Assembly: GCA_947501025.1 (NCBI GenBank)
Contig: CANMUM010000001.1
Coordinates: 186,001-250,000, forward strand
DNA from: an uncultured Paracoccaceae bacterium
GTDB taxonomy: Bacteria; Pseudomonadota; Alphaproteobacteria; Rhodobacterales; Rhodobacteraceae
Length of the DNA stretch: 64,000 bases
Direction: 5' to 3'
Made by a program: the position numbers and the translations under genes. Position 1 is the stretch's first letter, and every line of letters begins with the position of its first letter. The notes under the pieces are model-generated. The model saw only the letters and a list, made by a program, of their open reading frames with translations. It did no database searches and was not told the DNA's origin. Below, piece by piece: positions 54,981-64,000 of this stretch.

Positions 54981-56287
54981 TAGAAAATGCCCGCCATAAA
55001 AGAGAAATGCGTATTCGGCGCGATTCTGTAATCAAGCGCTCACCCATAGTTATGTTGGATATCGGTTCGTCAAAAATAGCGGCTATGATTGTGCAATTTA
55101 TGGCGCCAGAAAATATGGAGCAAGCAGGGCATAGTTTCCGTATATTAGCGTCACTTGAAATGGTTTCGCAAGGTGTTCGTTATGGTGAGGTTGCGACTAT
55201 GGTCCAATTTCAAAAAGACATCATGCGTATTTTGCAAAATGTACAGCGCGCTGCGGGGATTAAGATCGATTATGCGGCTGTTTGTTTTTCGGGTGGTCGC
55301 CCAGAATCATTTGGTGCCACGGGTGAGGTGGCGGTTGAAAGTGGTGAGGTGACTGAAAATGATATTGCGCGTGCAATGCTCGCATGTGAATTTCCGATAT
55401 TGCCAGATGGGCGCGAGTTCATCCATGCCCTTCCCATTAATTTTACGCTTGATCACAACACAGGCCTTGATGATCCAAGGGGGCAAATTGGCGCTCGCCT
55501 TGCTGTTGATATGCATTTGCTCGCGGTTGACTCCTCAACCGTTCACAATCTCGAGCAAGCGATCAGAAGCACAGATATTGAACTTGTTTCATTAACGACA
55601 AGTCCGTTTATGACAGGGCTTGCGGTTTTGACTGAGGATGAAATGAAGCGCGGCGCAGCCGTTATAGATTTTGGTGCAATGACCACATCTGTATCTGTTT
55701 TTTATGCAGGTCAACTCATGTATGTGAAGAATATTCGCATCGGTGGTTACCATGTCACAAGCGATATTTCTCAAGCTCTCGGCATTAGCTTTCAGATGGC
55801 TGAGCGTTTGAAGAATTTGCATGGCGGTGTTGAGGCGACAGCGCAAGATGACCGTGAGACGATTGATTTAAGCGATGGTTCTGAGACTGAGTTTCAAGAA
55901 CGCCGAACCATTACACGTACTGAACTGATTGGCATCATTCGTCCCCGACTTGAAGAAATATTTGAAGAAGTTCTGTCCCTTCTTACGGAGGCAGGCCTTG
56001 ATGAAATACCAAGTCAGCGTTTCGTTGTTGCGGGCGGTGCTAGTCAAATAGCTGGTCTTGAGGGGCTTGCTGAGCGCTTCTTGCGTCAGCGTGTTCGAAT
56101 GGGCAGAACGATCAAGCTTGCTGGAGCATCTGCGCAACAAACAACTGCGGGGTTTGGTGCGGTTTCAGGCTTGGCTGTGCATACCGCAAAGCCAAAAGAT
56201 GAAATGTGGGATTTTGTGAACCCAAATTCTGGCCGTTCGCTTTTGAATATGAGGTCTATTTTTAGCTGGTTTAAAGAAAACTGGTAA
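54977..56287 (+). CDS. ftsA: Cell division protein FtsA
   Basis: 436 residues of the actin-like family: MLDIGSSKIAAMIVQF, RGQIGARLAVDMHLLAV, VIDFGAMTTSVSVFY and FVVAGGASQIAGLEGLAE. The C-terminal amphipathic end SIFSWFKENW fits membrane anchoring of FtsZ filaments. A 143-base gap with promoter-like AT-rich sequence separates it from ftsZ. Confidence 0.97.
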   Translation: MIENARHKREMRIRRDSVIKRSPIVMLDIGSSKIAAMIVQFMAPENMEQAGHSFRILASLEMVSQGVRYGEVATMVQFQKDIMRILQNVQRAAGIKIDYAAVCFSGGRPESFGATGEVAVESGEVTENDIARAMLACEFPILPDGREFIHALPINFTLDHNTGLDDPRGQIGARLAVDMHLLAVDSSTVHNLEQAIRSTDIELVSLTTSPFMTGLAVLTEDEMKRGAAVIDFGAMTTSVSVFYAGQLMYVKNIRIGGYHVTSDISQALGISFQMAERLKNLHGGVEATAQDDRETIDLSDGSETEFQERRTITRTELIGIIRPRLEEIFEEVLSLLTEAGLDEIPSQRFVVAGGASQIAGLEGLAERFLRQRVRMGRTIKLAGASAQQTTAGFGAVSGLAVHTAKPKDEMWDFVNPNSGRSLLNMRSIFSWFKENW

Positions 56288-56336
56288 AAAAACTCCAATT
56301 GTCAAAAAAACTTCGTGACAGTGATTCGCGTTTGCG

Positions 56337-56351
56337 CTAAGATATTTCTAA
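56337..56351 (+). promoter_or_regulatory. CTAA-N7-CTAA, degenerate CtrA-like site before ftsZ
   Basis: CTAAGATATTTCTAA has the CtrA spacing with one mismatch in each half. It lies 80 bases before the ftsZ start in the ftsA-ftsZ gap. CtrA control of ftsZ is known in Caulobacter; here it is only motif evidence. Confidence 0.3.
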
Positions 56352-56430
56352 TAAAAATATATAAAAAACTATTGAGTAGAAAAATCTGAGGCAACTGCAC
56401 CCATTTCATGGGGCGATGAAAGGCAAGAAA

Positions 56431-57969
56431 ATGACTTTAAAATTACATATCCCGGAAACCCGTGACCTAAAGCCGCGCTTAACTGTATTTGGTGTTGGTG
56501 GAGCTGGCGGTAACGCTGTTAACAACATGATCGCGCGCTCGCTTGAGGGTGTAGATTTTGTGGTGGCAAATACGGACGCGCAAGCGCTTGAATTGAATGA
56601 CGCTGTTCACAAACTTCAACTTGGCGAAGAATTGACAGAAGGCCTCGGTGCTGGTGCAAAACCTGAAATCGGTGCTGGTGCAGCAGAAGAAAGCTTGGAG
56701 CGTATTGTTGACCTTCTTAAAGGTTCGCATATGTGCTTTATCACAGCTGGCATGGGTGGCGGCACAGGTACTGGCGCTGCACCAATTATTGCGCAAGCAG
56801 CTCGTGAGCTTGGTATTTTGACAATTGGTGTTGTGACGAAGCCATTCTCTTTTGAAGGTTCGCGTCGCATGAAGCAAGCCGAAGAGGGCATTAAAGAGCT
56901 TCAGCAATATGTCGACACATTGATCATTATTCCGAACCAAAACCTTTTCTTGCTCGCCAATGAGCAAACAACATTTACTGAAGCTTTTGGTATGGCTGAT
57001 GATGTTCTTTATCAAGGTGTTAAGGGTGTGACTGATTTGATGGTCCGTCCTGGACTTGTGAACCTCGATTTTGCAGATATTCGTTCGGTTATGGACGAGA
57101 TGGGCAAAGCGATGATGGGTACTGGTGAGGCCGATGGCGAAGATCGTGCGATCCTTGCGGCCGAGCGCGCAATTGATAATCCGCTTCTTGATGAGGTTTC
57201 ATTGAAAGGTGCACGTGGTGTATTGATCAATATTACAGGTGGCGATGATATGTCGCTATTTGAAATTGATGAAGCGTCAAATAAAATCCGTGAACAAGTC
57301 GATTCCGAAGCCAATATCATTTTTGGTGCAACAAAAGATCCAAGCATGGAAGGCAAAATCCGTGTTTCAGTTGTTGCAACTGGCATTGATGCAGAGGAAA
57401 GCGCTGCAACGCATACAACAAATGTTTCACGCCGCACTCAAGCTGTGGCAGAAGCTCCAAAAGAGGCTGATCTGTTCGAAAAAGCTGAAGTTGAGGTTGC
57501 TCCAGTTGTAGAGCAAGCGCCTGCTGAACCAGCATATGAAGCGCCGCAACAAGCCGCTTTTGTAGGTGAAGCTACACAAAACGTGGAGCCTGAAATTTCG
57601 CAAGCACCTGCAGCGCCTGTTGAAGTGGCCGCTGAAGATCCGCGCGATTTGGTGCTCGCTCGTATGCAGCAAGCTGCAGCAACGGCGCAACCCGCAGCAC
57701 CTGTCTACAAGGAAGAGGTGCCGCGTGCGGCACCAGAACGCCAAAGCCGCTTTGGTATTGATAGCATGATCCGCCGTATGTCTGGTGCGAATGAGGGGCC
57801 AACTCCTGTTGCCGCCCGTACAGAGCAGCCGCGTACTGTTCAGGTTCATGAACGCAGTCAAACTGAGCAAGAAGTTGCTAAACCAGCAGCTGTTCAGGAA
57901 CCAAGATTGAATGACGTTGAGCGCGAACGTGTTGATATTCCAGCATTTTTACGTCGCCAAGCGAATTAA
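56431..57969 (+). CDS. ftsZ: Cell division protein FtsZ
   Basis: 512 residues. Tubulin-like GTPase: [15 protein letters not shown], the tubulin signature [13 protein letters not shown], and the T7 loop [15 protein letters not shown]. The core ends near residue 318. A long Ala/Glu/Pro/Gln-rich linker (about 330-495) precedes the conserved C-terminal peptide [10 protein letters not shown] that binds FtsA and other partners. The ATG at 56431 with AAAGGC upstream is preferred over 56416. A terminator follows. Confidence 0.97.
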   Translation: MTLKLHIPETRDLKPRLTVFGVGGAGGNAVNNMIARSLEGVDFVVANTDAQALELNDAVHKLQLGEELTEGLGAGAKPEIGAGAAEESLERIVDLLKGSHMCFITAGMGGGTGTGAAPIIAQAARELGILTIGVVTKPFSFEGSRRMKQAEEGIKELQQYVDTLIIIPNQNLFLLANEQTTFTEAFGMADDVLYQGVKGVTDLMVRPGLVNLDFADIRSVMDEMGKAMMGTGEADGEDRAILAAERAIDNPLLDEVSLKGARGVLINITGGDDMSLFEIDEASNKIREQVDSEANIIFGATKDPSMEGKIRVSVVATGIDAEESAATHTTNVSRRTQAVAEAPKEADLFEKAEVEVAPVVEQAPAEPAYEAPQQAAFVGEATQNVEPEISQAPAAPVEVAAEDPRDLVLARMQQAAATAQPAAPVYKEEVPRAAPERQSRFGIDSMIRRMSGANEGPTPVAARTEQPRTVQVHERSQTEQEVAKPAAVQEPRLNDVERERVDIPAFLRRQAN

Positions 57970-57991
57970 TCGTCCAATATGTTTTGTAAAG

Positions 57992-58020
57992 AAAGCCCAG
58001 CCATTTGGTTGGGCTTTTTC
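57992..58020 (+). terminator. Rho-independent terminator after ftsZ
   Basis: AAGCCCAGCC and GGTTGGGCTT pair around ATTT, followed by TTT. It separates ftsZ from the lpxC unit. Confidence 0.92.
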
Positions 58021-58083
58021 CATTTAGGGCGTTAATGTTTCAAGCTGTTACAATGAGTGATTTGAGCTTTTGGAGTTATAGAG

Positions 58084-58098
58084 TTAAAAATATTTTAA
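58084..58098 (+). promoter_or_regulatory. TTAA-N7-TTAA, CtrA-like site before lpxC
   Basis: TTAAAAATATTTTAA matches the full CtrA consensus and ends 19 bases before the lpxC ATG. The AT-rich context makes chance matches more likely. Confidence 0.4.
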
Positions 58099-58117
58099 AA
58101 AGTTGGGTATTCTATAA

Positions 58118-59026
58118 ATGCAAAAAACAACATTAAATCCTGTTCACATATCAGGGATCGGATTGCACACGGGTAAGACTGTCAATATGCGGATCCTACC
58201 AGCTGGTGTGCATGAGGGCATTGTATTTGAACGCATAGATGTTGGAGATACCCCATTTCGGATTGACGCTCGTTTTTTCAATGTTACGGAGACGACGCTG
58301 AATACGCGCCTTGGTGGTGATATTTATGTGTCAACGATTGAACATTTAATGGCTGCATTTGCAGGACTTGGTATAACCAATGTCACTGTCCAACTTGATG
58401 GACCAGAGGTGCCGATTATGGATGGCTCATCACATGCATTTGTAAAGAAGCTTTGGGATGCACAAATTGTTGAGCAGGGTGCGCCCGCATCCGTATTTAA
58501 AATTACAAAAGAAGTTTGCGTTATTGATGATGATGGGGCATTTGCGAAATTATCGCCTGCATCGGGCTTTTCCATCAGCTTTGATATCGATTTTGAAGGC
58601 ACGGCTATTGGACATCAAGAAGCTGCGTTTAACATGGCGAACGGAAAATTTATCCGTGAACTTGCCAATTGCCGAACGTTTTGTCGTAAAAAAGAAGCGG
58701 ATTTGATGCTTCAAAATGGCTTGGGGCTGGGTGGTAGCTTGGATAATGCTGTTGTTATGGATGGTATGGAAATTCTTAATGCGGAAGGCTTCAGACGTGA
58801 AGATGAAGCTGTGCGCCATAAAATGCTAGATGCTTTGGGTGATCTTTACCTTATTGGTGGCTTTATTGAGGGGCATTATGAAGGGCACCGTGCTGGTCAT
58901 AGGTTAACGAACTTGCTTTTGAAAAAGCTGTTTGCCGAAAACGCCGTACAAAAAACAGCTGCTCGTCCAGATGTCATTGAAAAATTGCCTGGCTTTAACA
59001 TTGAACAGCGTGATTTCGCCGCTTAA
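58118..59026 (+). CDS. lpxC: UDP-3-O-acyl-N-acetylglucosamine deacetylase LpxC
   Basis: 302 residues. It commits precursor to lipid A. The zinc and substrate residues are in STIEHLMAAFAGLGI, GLGLGGSLDNAVV, RHKMLDALGDLYLIGG (His, Asp) and GHYEGHRAGHRLTN (catalytic His). HTGKTVNMRI is the usual N-terminal loop. The organism therefore makes LPS. Confidence 0.97.
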   Translation: MQKTTLNPVHISGIGLHTGKTVNMRILPAGVHEGIVFERIDVGDTPFRIDARFFNVTETTLNTRLGGDIYVSTIEHLMAAFAGLGITNVTVQLDGPEVPIMDGSSHAFVKKLWDAQIVEQGAPASVFKITKEVCVIDDDGAFAKLSPASGFSISFDIDFEGTAIGHQEAAFNMANGKFIRELANCRTFCRKKEADLMLQNGLGLGGSLDNAVVMDGMEILNAEGFRREDEAVRHKMLDALGDLYLIGGFIEGHYEGHRAGHRLTNLLLKKLFAENAVQKTAARPDVIEKLPGFNIEQRDFAA

Positions 59027-59141
59027 AGCTGATTAACAATTTCACTGATTTTAGCAATGAATCGCTTGAAGCGTGTATCAAGTATTGAACCTTAGCTCAC
59101 TTCAGATTATTACTATTCCAAGTTATCGAGAAGTCCTAATT

Positions 59142-59951
59142 TTGAACAATCTAAAAAAATCCACTATATTGCTCTCATGCCTATTTGTGATGGGGTGCAA
59201 TCAGGGTGGTAAAAACATTGTGGTAAATGAAAACACGCCTGCTGCTGACATATTTGCGGCGGCAAAAAAAGAGCAGGCACGTGGACAAGGAACAGAGGCT
59301 GGTGATTACTACATCGAGGTTGAACGTTTATATCCTTACACACCTGAGGCCGAGCAAGCCTTAATACTCGCAGCCCAAGCCTATCATGATGATAATGCGC
59401 TTTTGGAAAGCCGTATCTCTGCAGAGCGCTATTTGCAGTTTTTCCCAGGGTCAGAAAATGCAGCTCTTGCGCAATATCTCGTAGCACTCAGCTATTATGA
59501 AGGTATCGTGGATATTACACGTGATCAAGAGCGCACCTTTCAAGCGCTACAAGAGCTGCAAAAAGTCATGGATAATCACCCAAATACTGAATATGCGAAA
59601 CTGGCAGAACCAAAATTTGACCTTTGCTTGAACCAATTGGCGGGTAAAGAGATGGAAATTGGTCGTTACTATCTCGCAAGATCAGAATTTGTGGGAGCAA
59701 TAAGCCGTTTTAAAGCTGTGATAACAGAATATCCTGAGAATAGACACAAGGCTGAAGCATATCATCGCTTGATTGAGGCTTATTTGTCTTTGGGAATTCC
59801 TGGTGAGGCGAGTAAGGTATATGCTGAATTTGCGAGCTATAATAAAGATAGCGAATGGTATGCCCGCTCAACATCACTGCTGAACACTGGGACTCAGACC
59901 AATGCTGGCGCCAACCCTTTGCGTAAGATTTTCTTGGGTAGCTGGCAATAA
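59142..59951 (+). CDS. bamD: Outer membrane assembly lipoprotein BamD
   Basis: 269 residues from a TTG start at 59142, which gives MNNLKKSTILLSCLFVMGC: a clean lipoprotein signal with lipobox VMGC. The longer frame from a GTG at 59073 would hide the signal. Tetratricopeptide helices follow (DYYIEVERLYPYTPEAEQAL, LARSEFVGAISRFKAVITEY). It works with BamA in outer-membrane protein insertion. recN follows at 2 bases. Confidence 0.95.
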   Translation: MNNLKKSTILLSCLFVMGCNQGGKNIVVNENTPAADIFAAAKKEQARGQGTEAGDYYIEVERLYPYTPEAEQALILAAQAYHDDNALLESRISAERYLQFFPGSENAALAQYLVALSYYEGIVDITRDQERTFQALQELQKVMDNHPNTEYAKLAEPKFDLCLNQLAGKEMEIGRYYLARSEFVGAISRFKAVITEYPENRHKAEAYHRLIEAYLSLGIPGEASKVYAEFASYNKDSEWYARSTSLLNTGTQTNAGANPLRKIFLGSWQ

Positions 59952-59953
59952 AC

Positions 59954-61606
59954 ATGCTTTCACGTATTTCAATTCGTGATATCTTGCTAATCGATCAACT
60001 CGAACTTGAATTCGATAATGCGCTCAATGTTCTCACGGGTGAGACGGGGGCGGGGAAATCTATTTTACTTGATTGTCTTGGATTCGTTCTGGGATGGCGT
60101 GGCCGTGCTGATATTGTCCGCAAAGGTGCGAGTCAAGGTGAGGTCGAAGCTGAATTTGATATTGCAGCGACAAGTCCAATCCACAATTTATTAGAAGAGG
60201 CGGGATTGCCAGCCGCTGATCAACTCATCATTCGGCGTATAAATAGTTCGGATGGGCGTAAACGTGGGTTTATTAATGACCGTTCCGTAAGCGGGGATCT
60301 TCTTCGTGAGGTGGGGAGCCATCTTATCGAAATGCATGGCCAACATGATGATAAGGGACTTCTCGATGAGCGCGGTCATCTTGGTCTTTTGGACGCGTTT
60401 GCTAAGGTTGATTTAACAAATATGCAGGCGCTTTACCGTGAATGGCGGGCAGCTCAGAAAAAACTGGATGCATTTAAAATTGAGCAAGCCGAGCTTGAGC
60501 GCGAGGCTGAATTTATTCGCCATGCATCCAAAGAGCTTAGCCTTTTGGCGCCTGAAATTGGTGAAGAAGAGGCTCTTGATAAAAAGCGTCGTATGATGCA
60601 GCAGGGCGAAAAGCTCTCAGGAGAACTTGCGCAATTGCTGCAACTTTTGGGCAATGAGGGTATCGGTGCGCAAATGTCGGACGCTTTAAGTCGGGCACGT
60701 TTTTTGGTGGATAAAATGGGGGATGATGCTCAGGCACCGATTGACCATATTGAAACGGCATATGATCAATTGGCCGAAGCCGAAACAGCGCTTGAGCGTC
60801 TTACCGATCAGATGCAATTTGATGCGCGAACGCTTGAAGAAACCGAAGAGCGCTTATTCGCATTGCGAGCAGCAGCCCGCAAATATATGGTGACTTGTGA
60901 TGAATTGGCCAAGAAAACCCAAGAATTTGTTCAACAGAGCGAGCTTCTTGATAACACATCAAAAGGCCTTGATGATTTGCAATCCGAATGTGATGAAACT
61001 TTGAAGAAGGCCGAGGCCGAAGCTCTGAAAATTTCAAAACAACGCAAATCAGCCGCTCTTATTCTCGACAAACAAATCCAAAATGAACTTGCTCCGCTTA
61101 AGATGGAAAACGCAGTGTTTACATCTGAGTTTTCAGATGGATCGATGACAGCACAGGGTTTGGATAAGCTTCGCTTTGTTGTGCAAACCAACCCTGGAAC
61201 GCCAGCAGGATCTCTTTCGAAGATTGCTTCTGGTGGTGAATTATCGCGATTTTTGCTTGCGCTCAAACTTTGCCTTCATCAAGATGATAGTGGTATTTCT
61301 ATGATATTTGATGAGATTGACCGTGGCGTGGGGGGGCAAACAGCCGATGCGGTTGGCAGGCGCCTGCGGATGCTTTCGTCAAAAGCACAGCTTTTGGTCG
61401 TGACGCATTCACCCCAAGTCGCAGCGCTAGGCACGAAGCACTTTCTTGTCAGCAAAACGCAAGAAAAGGATGATACCAAAACCGAAGTGACGGCGCTTGG
61501 ACAAGAAGCACGCGTTCACGAAGTGGCGCGTATGATCTCGGGGGATAAGGTGAGCCAAGAAGCCATTGCCGCTGCAAATAAACTTATCGAGACGCAGGGT
61601 GCATAG
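59954..61606 (+). CDS. recN: DNA repair protein RecN
   Basis: 550 residues, SMC-like. Walker A is LTGETGAGKSILLDCLG, the signature ASGGELSRFLLALKL, and Walker B MIFDEIDRGVGGQ; coiled coils flank a central region (about 150-380). It acts in double-strand break repair. The ClC gene overlaps its stop instead of the ligA gene that often follows recN in alphaproteobacteria. Confidence 0.96.
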   Translation: MLSRISIRDILLIDQLELEFDNALNVLTGETGAGKSILLDCLGFVLGWRGRADIVRKGASQGEVEAEFDIAATSPIHNLLEEAGLPAADQLIIRRINSSDGRKRGFINDRSVSGDLLREVGSHLIEMHGQHDDKGLLDERGHLGLLDAFAKVDLTNMQALYREWRAAQKKLDAFKIEQAELEREAEFIRHASKELSLLAPEIGEEEALDKKRRMMQQGEKLSGELAQLLQLLGNEGIGAQMSDALSRARFLVDKMGDDAQAPIDHIETAYDQLAEAETALERLTDQMQFDARTLEETEERLFALRAAARKYMVTCDELAKKTQEFVQQSELLDNTSKGLDDLQSECDETLKKAEAEALKISKQRKSAALILDKQIQNELAPLKMENAVFTSEFSDGSMTAQGLDKLRFVVQTNPGTPAGSLSKIASGGELSRFLLALKLCLHQDDSGISMIFDEIDRGVGGQTADAVGRRLRMLSSKAQLLVVTHSPQVAALGTKHFLVSKTQEKDDTKTEVTALGQEARVHEVARMISGDKVSQEAIAAANKLIETQGA

Positions 61607-63278
61607 TTTTATCGGACAATTGGCAGAAGATTTGCGGACGCTCTTTTTGCGCATAGTTGATGAATTTATAAAGCTCATCGTGGGCATCCGCCTCATTGGC
61701 CCCAGCAATTTCCAAAGATGGTTCATTGCGGCTGGGTTGGGCGGCGTGGTGGGTTTGGTGAGTTATTATTTCATTGAACTTTTGCAAGCACTTACGCGCT
61801 TTCTATATCGCGCTGATACGGATAATTTGCTCTATTGGGTTCATATTGTTCCGTGGTGGTGGATTGTGATGATCCCGACAATGGGTGGCCTGATTACAGG
61901 ATTGATTTTGTGGAAATTCACACCTGATGGGCGGGTAAGATCAATTTCTCATGTGATTGAGGCGGCAGCCTTAAAAAATGGCCGTGTGCATGAAAAACAT
62001 GGTTTGGCGTCTGCTTTTGCCAGCTTCTTTTCATTATCAATGGGCGCATCGGCAGGCCAAGAGGGTCCCTTGGTTCATCTAAGTGCGGTTGTGGCTTCAC
62101 GCCTATCTGCATGGTTTCATGCCGATGGGATGACCGCACGCGATTTTTTAGCATGTGCGGCAGCTGCGGCAATCGGGGCGAGTTTTAATGCACCCATTGC
62201 AGGGATCATTTTCGCGCATGAAATCATTTTACGTCATTATTCCGTCAGCTCTACAACACCAATAACCATCGCCTCAATCATGGGCACGATTACAGGCCAT
62301 CTTTTATCTGGTGGCAATTTTGCAGAAGTTCAGTTTTTTCAACTCAGCGTGACGAGTTATAGTGAGCTGCCCGCATTTTTGCTTCTTGGCTTCGTTTCTG
62401 GAATTGTGGCAGCCATTTTGGTGCGTTCAATTTTTATCGCCGAAGATACCTGCGATATGGTTCAATCACATTTTAAAATCCCTGTTTGGGCGCGCCCGAT
62501 GATTGCGGGCTTATTGCTCGGCTTGCTTGCCATTAGTTTCCCCCATATTATTGGTGTTGGCTATCAGTCCACGGTGAAAGCGCTTCATGGAAATCTTGCT
62601 TTTACAGAAATTCTAATTCTTGTGACGATAAAAATTCTGGCGACGAGCATAACCCTTGGTGGGCGAATGGGCGGCGGCGTCTTCTCTCCTTCGCTCATGG
62701 TGGGCGCAATGATAGGGCTTGCATTTGGTCTCATCGCAACAAGTGGAACTGATATTGGCGCGGTTCAACTTTATGCATTGGCGGGCATGGCAGCGGTTTC
62801 AGCGGCGGTTTTAGGTGCGCCATTATCGACATCACTGATTGTGTTGGAGATGACACGCGATTGGAATGCCGCACTTGCCGTTCTCGCAGCCGTTTCTGTT
62901 GCCTGTGGATTAGCGGCGCGTTTGATGGATAAGAGTTTTTTCCTATCACAACTTGAGCGCCGAGGTCTCCATATTGCCGCAGGCCCACAAGCTTATCTGT
63001 TGGCGACCTTTAAAGTGACGAGCCATTTAAGCCCCTTAAGACTGATTGAAAAAAGTGTTGCAGAATACCGTGAAATGGGGGCTTTTGTTTATGCACATGA
63101 AAGCTTTGAAGAAGCGTTGCCCAAATATGAGGAACTGGACGTCACAACGCTATTGGTTTTGTCTTTGCCGAAAGAAAAAGACCAACAAGCTGAGGCCATT
63201 GGTCAATTGGAGTATTTAGATGTGTTGCGGATTTATTCTCATGCCTTGGCAGACACATCCGCCGAAGAACATGATTAA
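61599..63278 (+). CDS. ClC family chloride channel/transporter
   Basis: 559 residues. ClC motifs: GASAGQEGPLVHLSA (GxExP with the gating Glu), AAIGASFNAPIAGIIFAHE and GGRMGGGVFSPSLMVGAMIG (the third anion-binding loop). The C-terminal region after about residue 420 is a short cytoplasmic domain, possibly a degenerate CBS pair. The frame is open from 61566 inside recN, but the GTG at 61599 gives a natural start. It overlaps recN by 8 bases. Antiporter or channel cannot be decided without the inner gating glutamate. Confidence 0.92.
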   Translation: MHSFIGQLAEDLRTLFLRIVDEFIKLIVGIRLIGPSNFQRWFIAAGLGGVVGLVSYYFIELLQALTRFLYRADTDNLLYWVHIVPWWWIVMIPTMGGLITGLILWKFTPDGRVRSISHVIEAAALKNGRVHEKHGLASAFASFFSLSMGASAGQEGPLVHLSAVVASRLSAWFHADGMTARDFLACAAAAAIGASFNAPIAGIIFAHEIILRHYSVSSTTPITIASIMGTITGHLLSGGNFAEVQFFQLSVTSYSELPAFLLLGFVSGIVAAILVRSIFIAEDTCDMVQSHFKIPVWARPMIAGLLLGLLAISFPHIIGVGYQSTVKALHGNLAFTEILILVTIKILATSITLGGRMGGGVFSPSLMVGAMIGLAFGLIATSGTDIGAVQLYALAGMAAVSAAVLGAPLSTSLIVLEMTRDWNAALAVLAAVSVACGLAARLMDKSFFLSQLERRGLHIAAGPQAYLLATFKVTSHLSPLRLIEKSVAEYREMGAFVYAHESFEEALPKYEELDVTTLLVLSLPKEKDQQAEAIGQLEYLDVLRIYSHALADTSAEEHD

Positions 63279-63619
63279 AGCTCTTCAACCGCGACAATAT
63301 TGCTATCAAATGTCACATATCCTGCAAGTTTTGCCATGGCACCTTCTGGGTTTGGGTAGCTCCAAGCCACATCATTAACTTGCTTAGATTTTCCAGCCAA
63401 ATGGAAATATTCAGCCGCGCCAAGTAAGGGATCTATACGCGTGGTTGTTGATGGGTCAAATAGCGCAAGGGCGATATCTGAACGTGGGAAAAAGATACGG
63501 TCGGCTTGCCCATCTTCGGCCAATACAAGCGCTTCATGTGTTTCTGCAACAATACCACCACCACCACGAACAACATATGGTTTTGAAGTCGTATAAATAT
63601 TCACGGTTGCCATGTTCAT
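63275..63619 (-). CDS. DUF427 domain protein
   Basis: 114 residues. The DUF427 pattern is clear: GIVAETHEALVL, IFFPRSDIALALFDPS and NDVAWSYPNPEGAMAKLAGY. The function is unknown. GGAG lies 8 bases before the ATG. It is convergent with the ClC gene, with a four-base overlap. Confidence 0.9.
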   Translation of the reverse strand: MNMATVNIYTTSKPYVVRGGGGIVAETHEALVLAEDGQADRIFFPRSDIALALFDPSTTTRIDPLLGAAEYFHLAGKSKQVNDVAWSYPNPEGAMAKLAGYVTFDSNIVAVEEL

Positions 63620-63744
63620 TGTTTTCTCCTTGTTTTTATCAAAAGCGGCAAAACCCTACGGCAAGGCACGTAGGCTGTTTATGCGCATAGATTTATGACA
63701 TTTTTATAATCGGTTTATTAACATAGCGCACGGTGCTTGTCACG

Positions 63745-64000
63745 TTATAAGGGTGCTGTATTTTGTCGCAACCATGATTTCGTGGTTCCATCAAGGCTTT
63801 GGGCTAGCCGTTCCCAAACTTCATGGTGATAGGTGTTCAGCCATTCTTTAGGATTTGGAGAGAGATTTTCATGGCTGATCATGCGGCGATCAAAAGGAAC
63901 GAAAGTGAGCGTTTCAAAATGCAAAAAATTATTATCTTCACGCACTACAGCAAGGTTCTCTAAGCGAATACCAAATTTCCCTTCAACGTAAAATCCAGGT
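63745..64000 (-). CDS. Xaa-Pro aminopeptidase PepP-like, 3' part
   Basis: About 84 C-terminal residues are visible, and the frame runs past the right edge. The segment FYVEGKFGIRLENLAVV followed by HFETLTFVPFDRRMI is the end of the M24 metallopeptidase domain and its C-terminal extension (PepP_C type). It removes N-terminal residues before proline. The upstream part, including the metal ligands, lies outside. Confidence 0.85.
   Translation of the reverse strand, partial: PGFYVEGKFGIRLENLAVVREDNNFLHFETLTFVPFDRRMISHENLSPNPKEWLNTYHHEVWERLAQSLDGTTKSWLRQNTAPL

Noticed and set aside
56299-56330. Sigma-70 promoter TTGTCA with a 17-base spacer before ftsZ
   Set aside because: The -10 partner (TGATTC) is poor, so no firm promoter call was made.

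Overview
The window is chromosomal DNA from an alphaproteobacterium of moderately low GC. The evidence is a complete division and cell-wall (dcw) cluster with the alphaproteobacterial flank amidase-rnpB-mraZ and tail ftsZ-lpxC-bamD-recN, an FtsZ ending in a DIPAFLRRQ-type peptide, meso-DAP type MurE, class 2 PyrD, and a DmdC-type acyl-CoA dehydrogenase next to a MerR regulator. The order cannot be fixed from sequence alone. No tRNA, rRNA, insertion sequence, prophage or CRISPR array was seen.

Left part (1-7.0 kb): the end of a lolC/E-lolD lipoprotein exporter, a probable M48 pseudoprotease, a glutathione transferase, a lone SIR2-TPR protein (candidate anti-phage NADase) and a chromate module (ChrA plus rhodanese-ChrB). 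7.2-14.8 kb: a minus-strand acyl-CoA degradation locus (MerR, acyl-CoA dehydrogenase, GST, SGNH hydrolase, thiolase, cupin, FadJ-like protein) with two ACGT-rich inverted repeats before the dehydrogenase that look like the MerR operator. 14.8-26.3 kb: mixed transport and metabolism (ArsP_2-type exporter, MATE, PyrD-DUF952-DMT, HxlR/nitroreductase pair, GST, 5'-nucleotidase, Usp-AGCS symporter, a secreted protein of unknown function).

26.3-31.2 kb: a minus-strand stress module made of a possible 26-residue membrane peptide, XpaC, TelA, an SPFH-GYF protein, a YdjG-like zinc-ribbon membrane protein and a zinc-ribbon TM2 protein. It resembles parts of the Bacillus ydjFGHI and tellurite-resistance neighbourhoods combined, without PspA. 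31.3-35.4 kb: a YciI remnant, then gatC-gatA-Excalibur lipoprotein-terC joined by stop/start overlaps, then tadA.

35.4-38.9 kb: an RsuA/RluB-type pseudouridine synthase with a very long basic tail, a peptidoglycan amidase, RNase P RNA and an alpha-carbonic anhydrase whose signal peptide has been destroyed by a stop codon and a 16-bp tandem duplication. 39.5-61.6 kb: mraZ-rsmH-ftsL-ftsI-murE-murF-mraY-murD-ftsW-murG-murC-murB-ddl-ftsQ-ftsA-ftsZ-lpxC-bamD-recN, mostly overlapping genes, with MraZ-box-like phased repeats before mraZ and CtrA-like motifs around the cluster. The window ends with a ClC channel, a DUF427 protein and the 3' part of a pepP-like gene.
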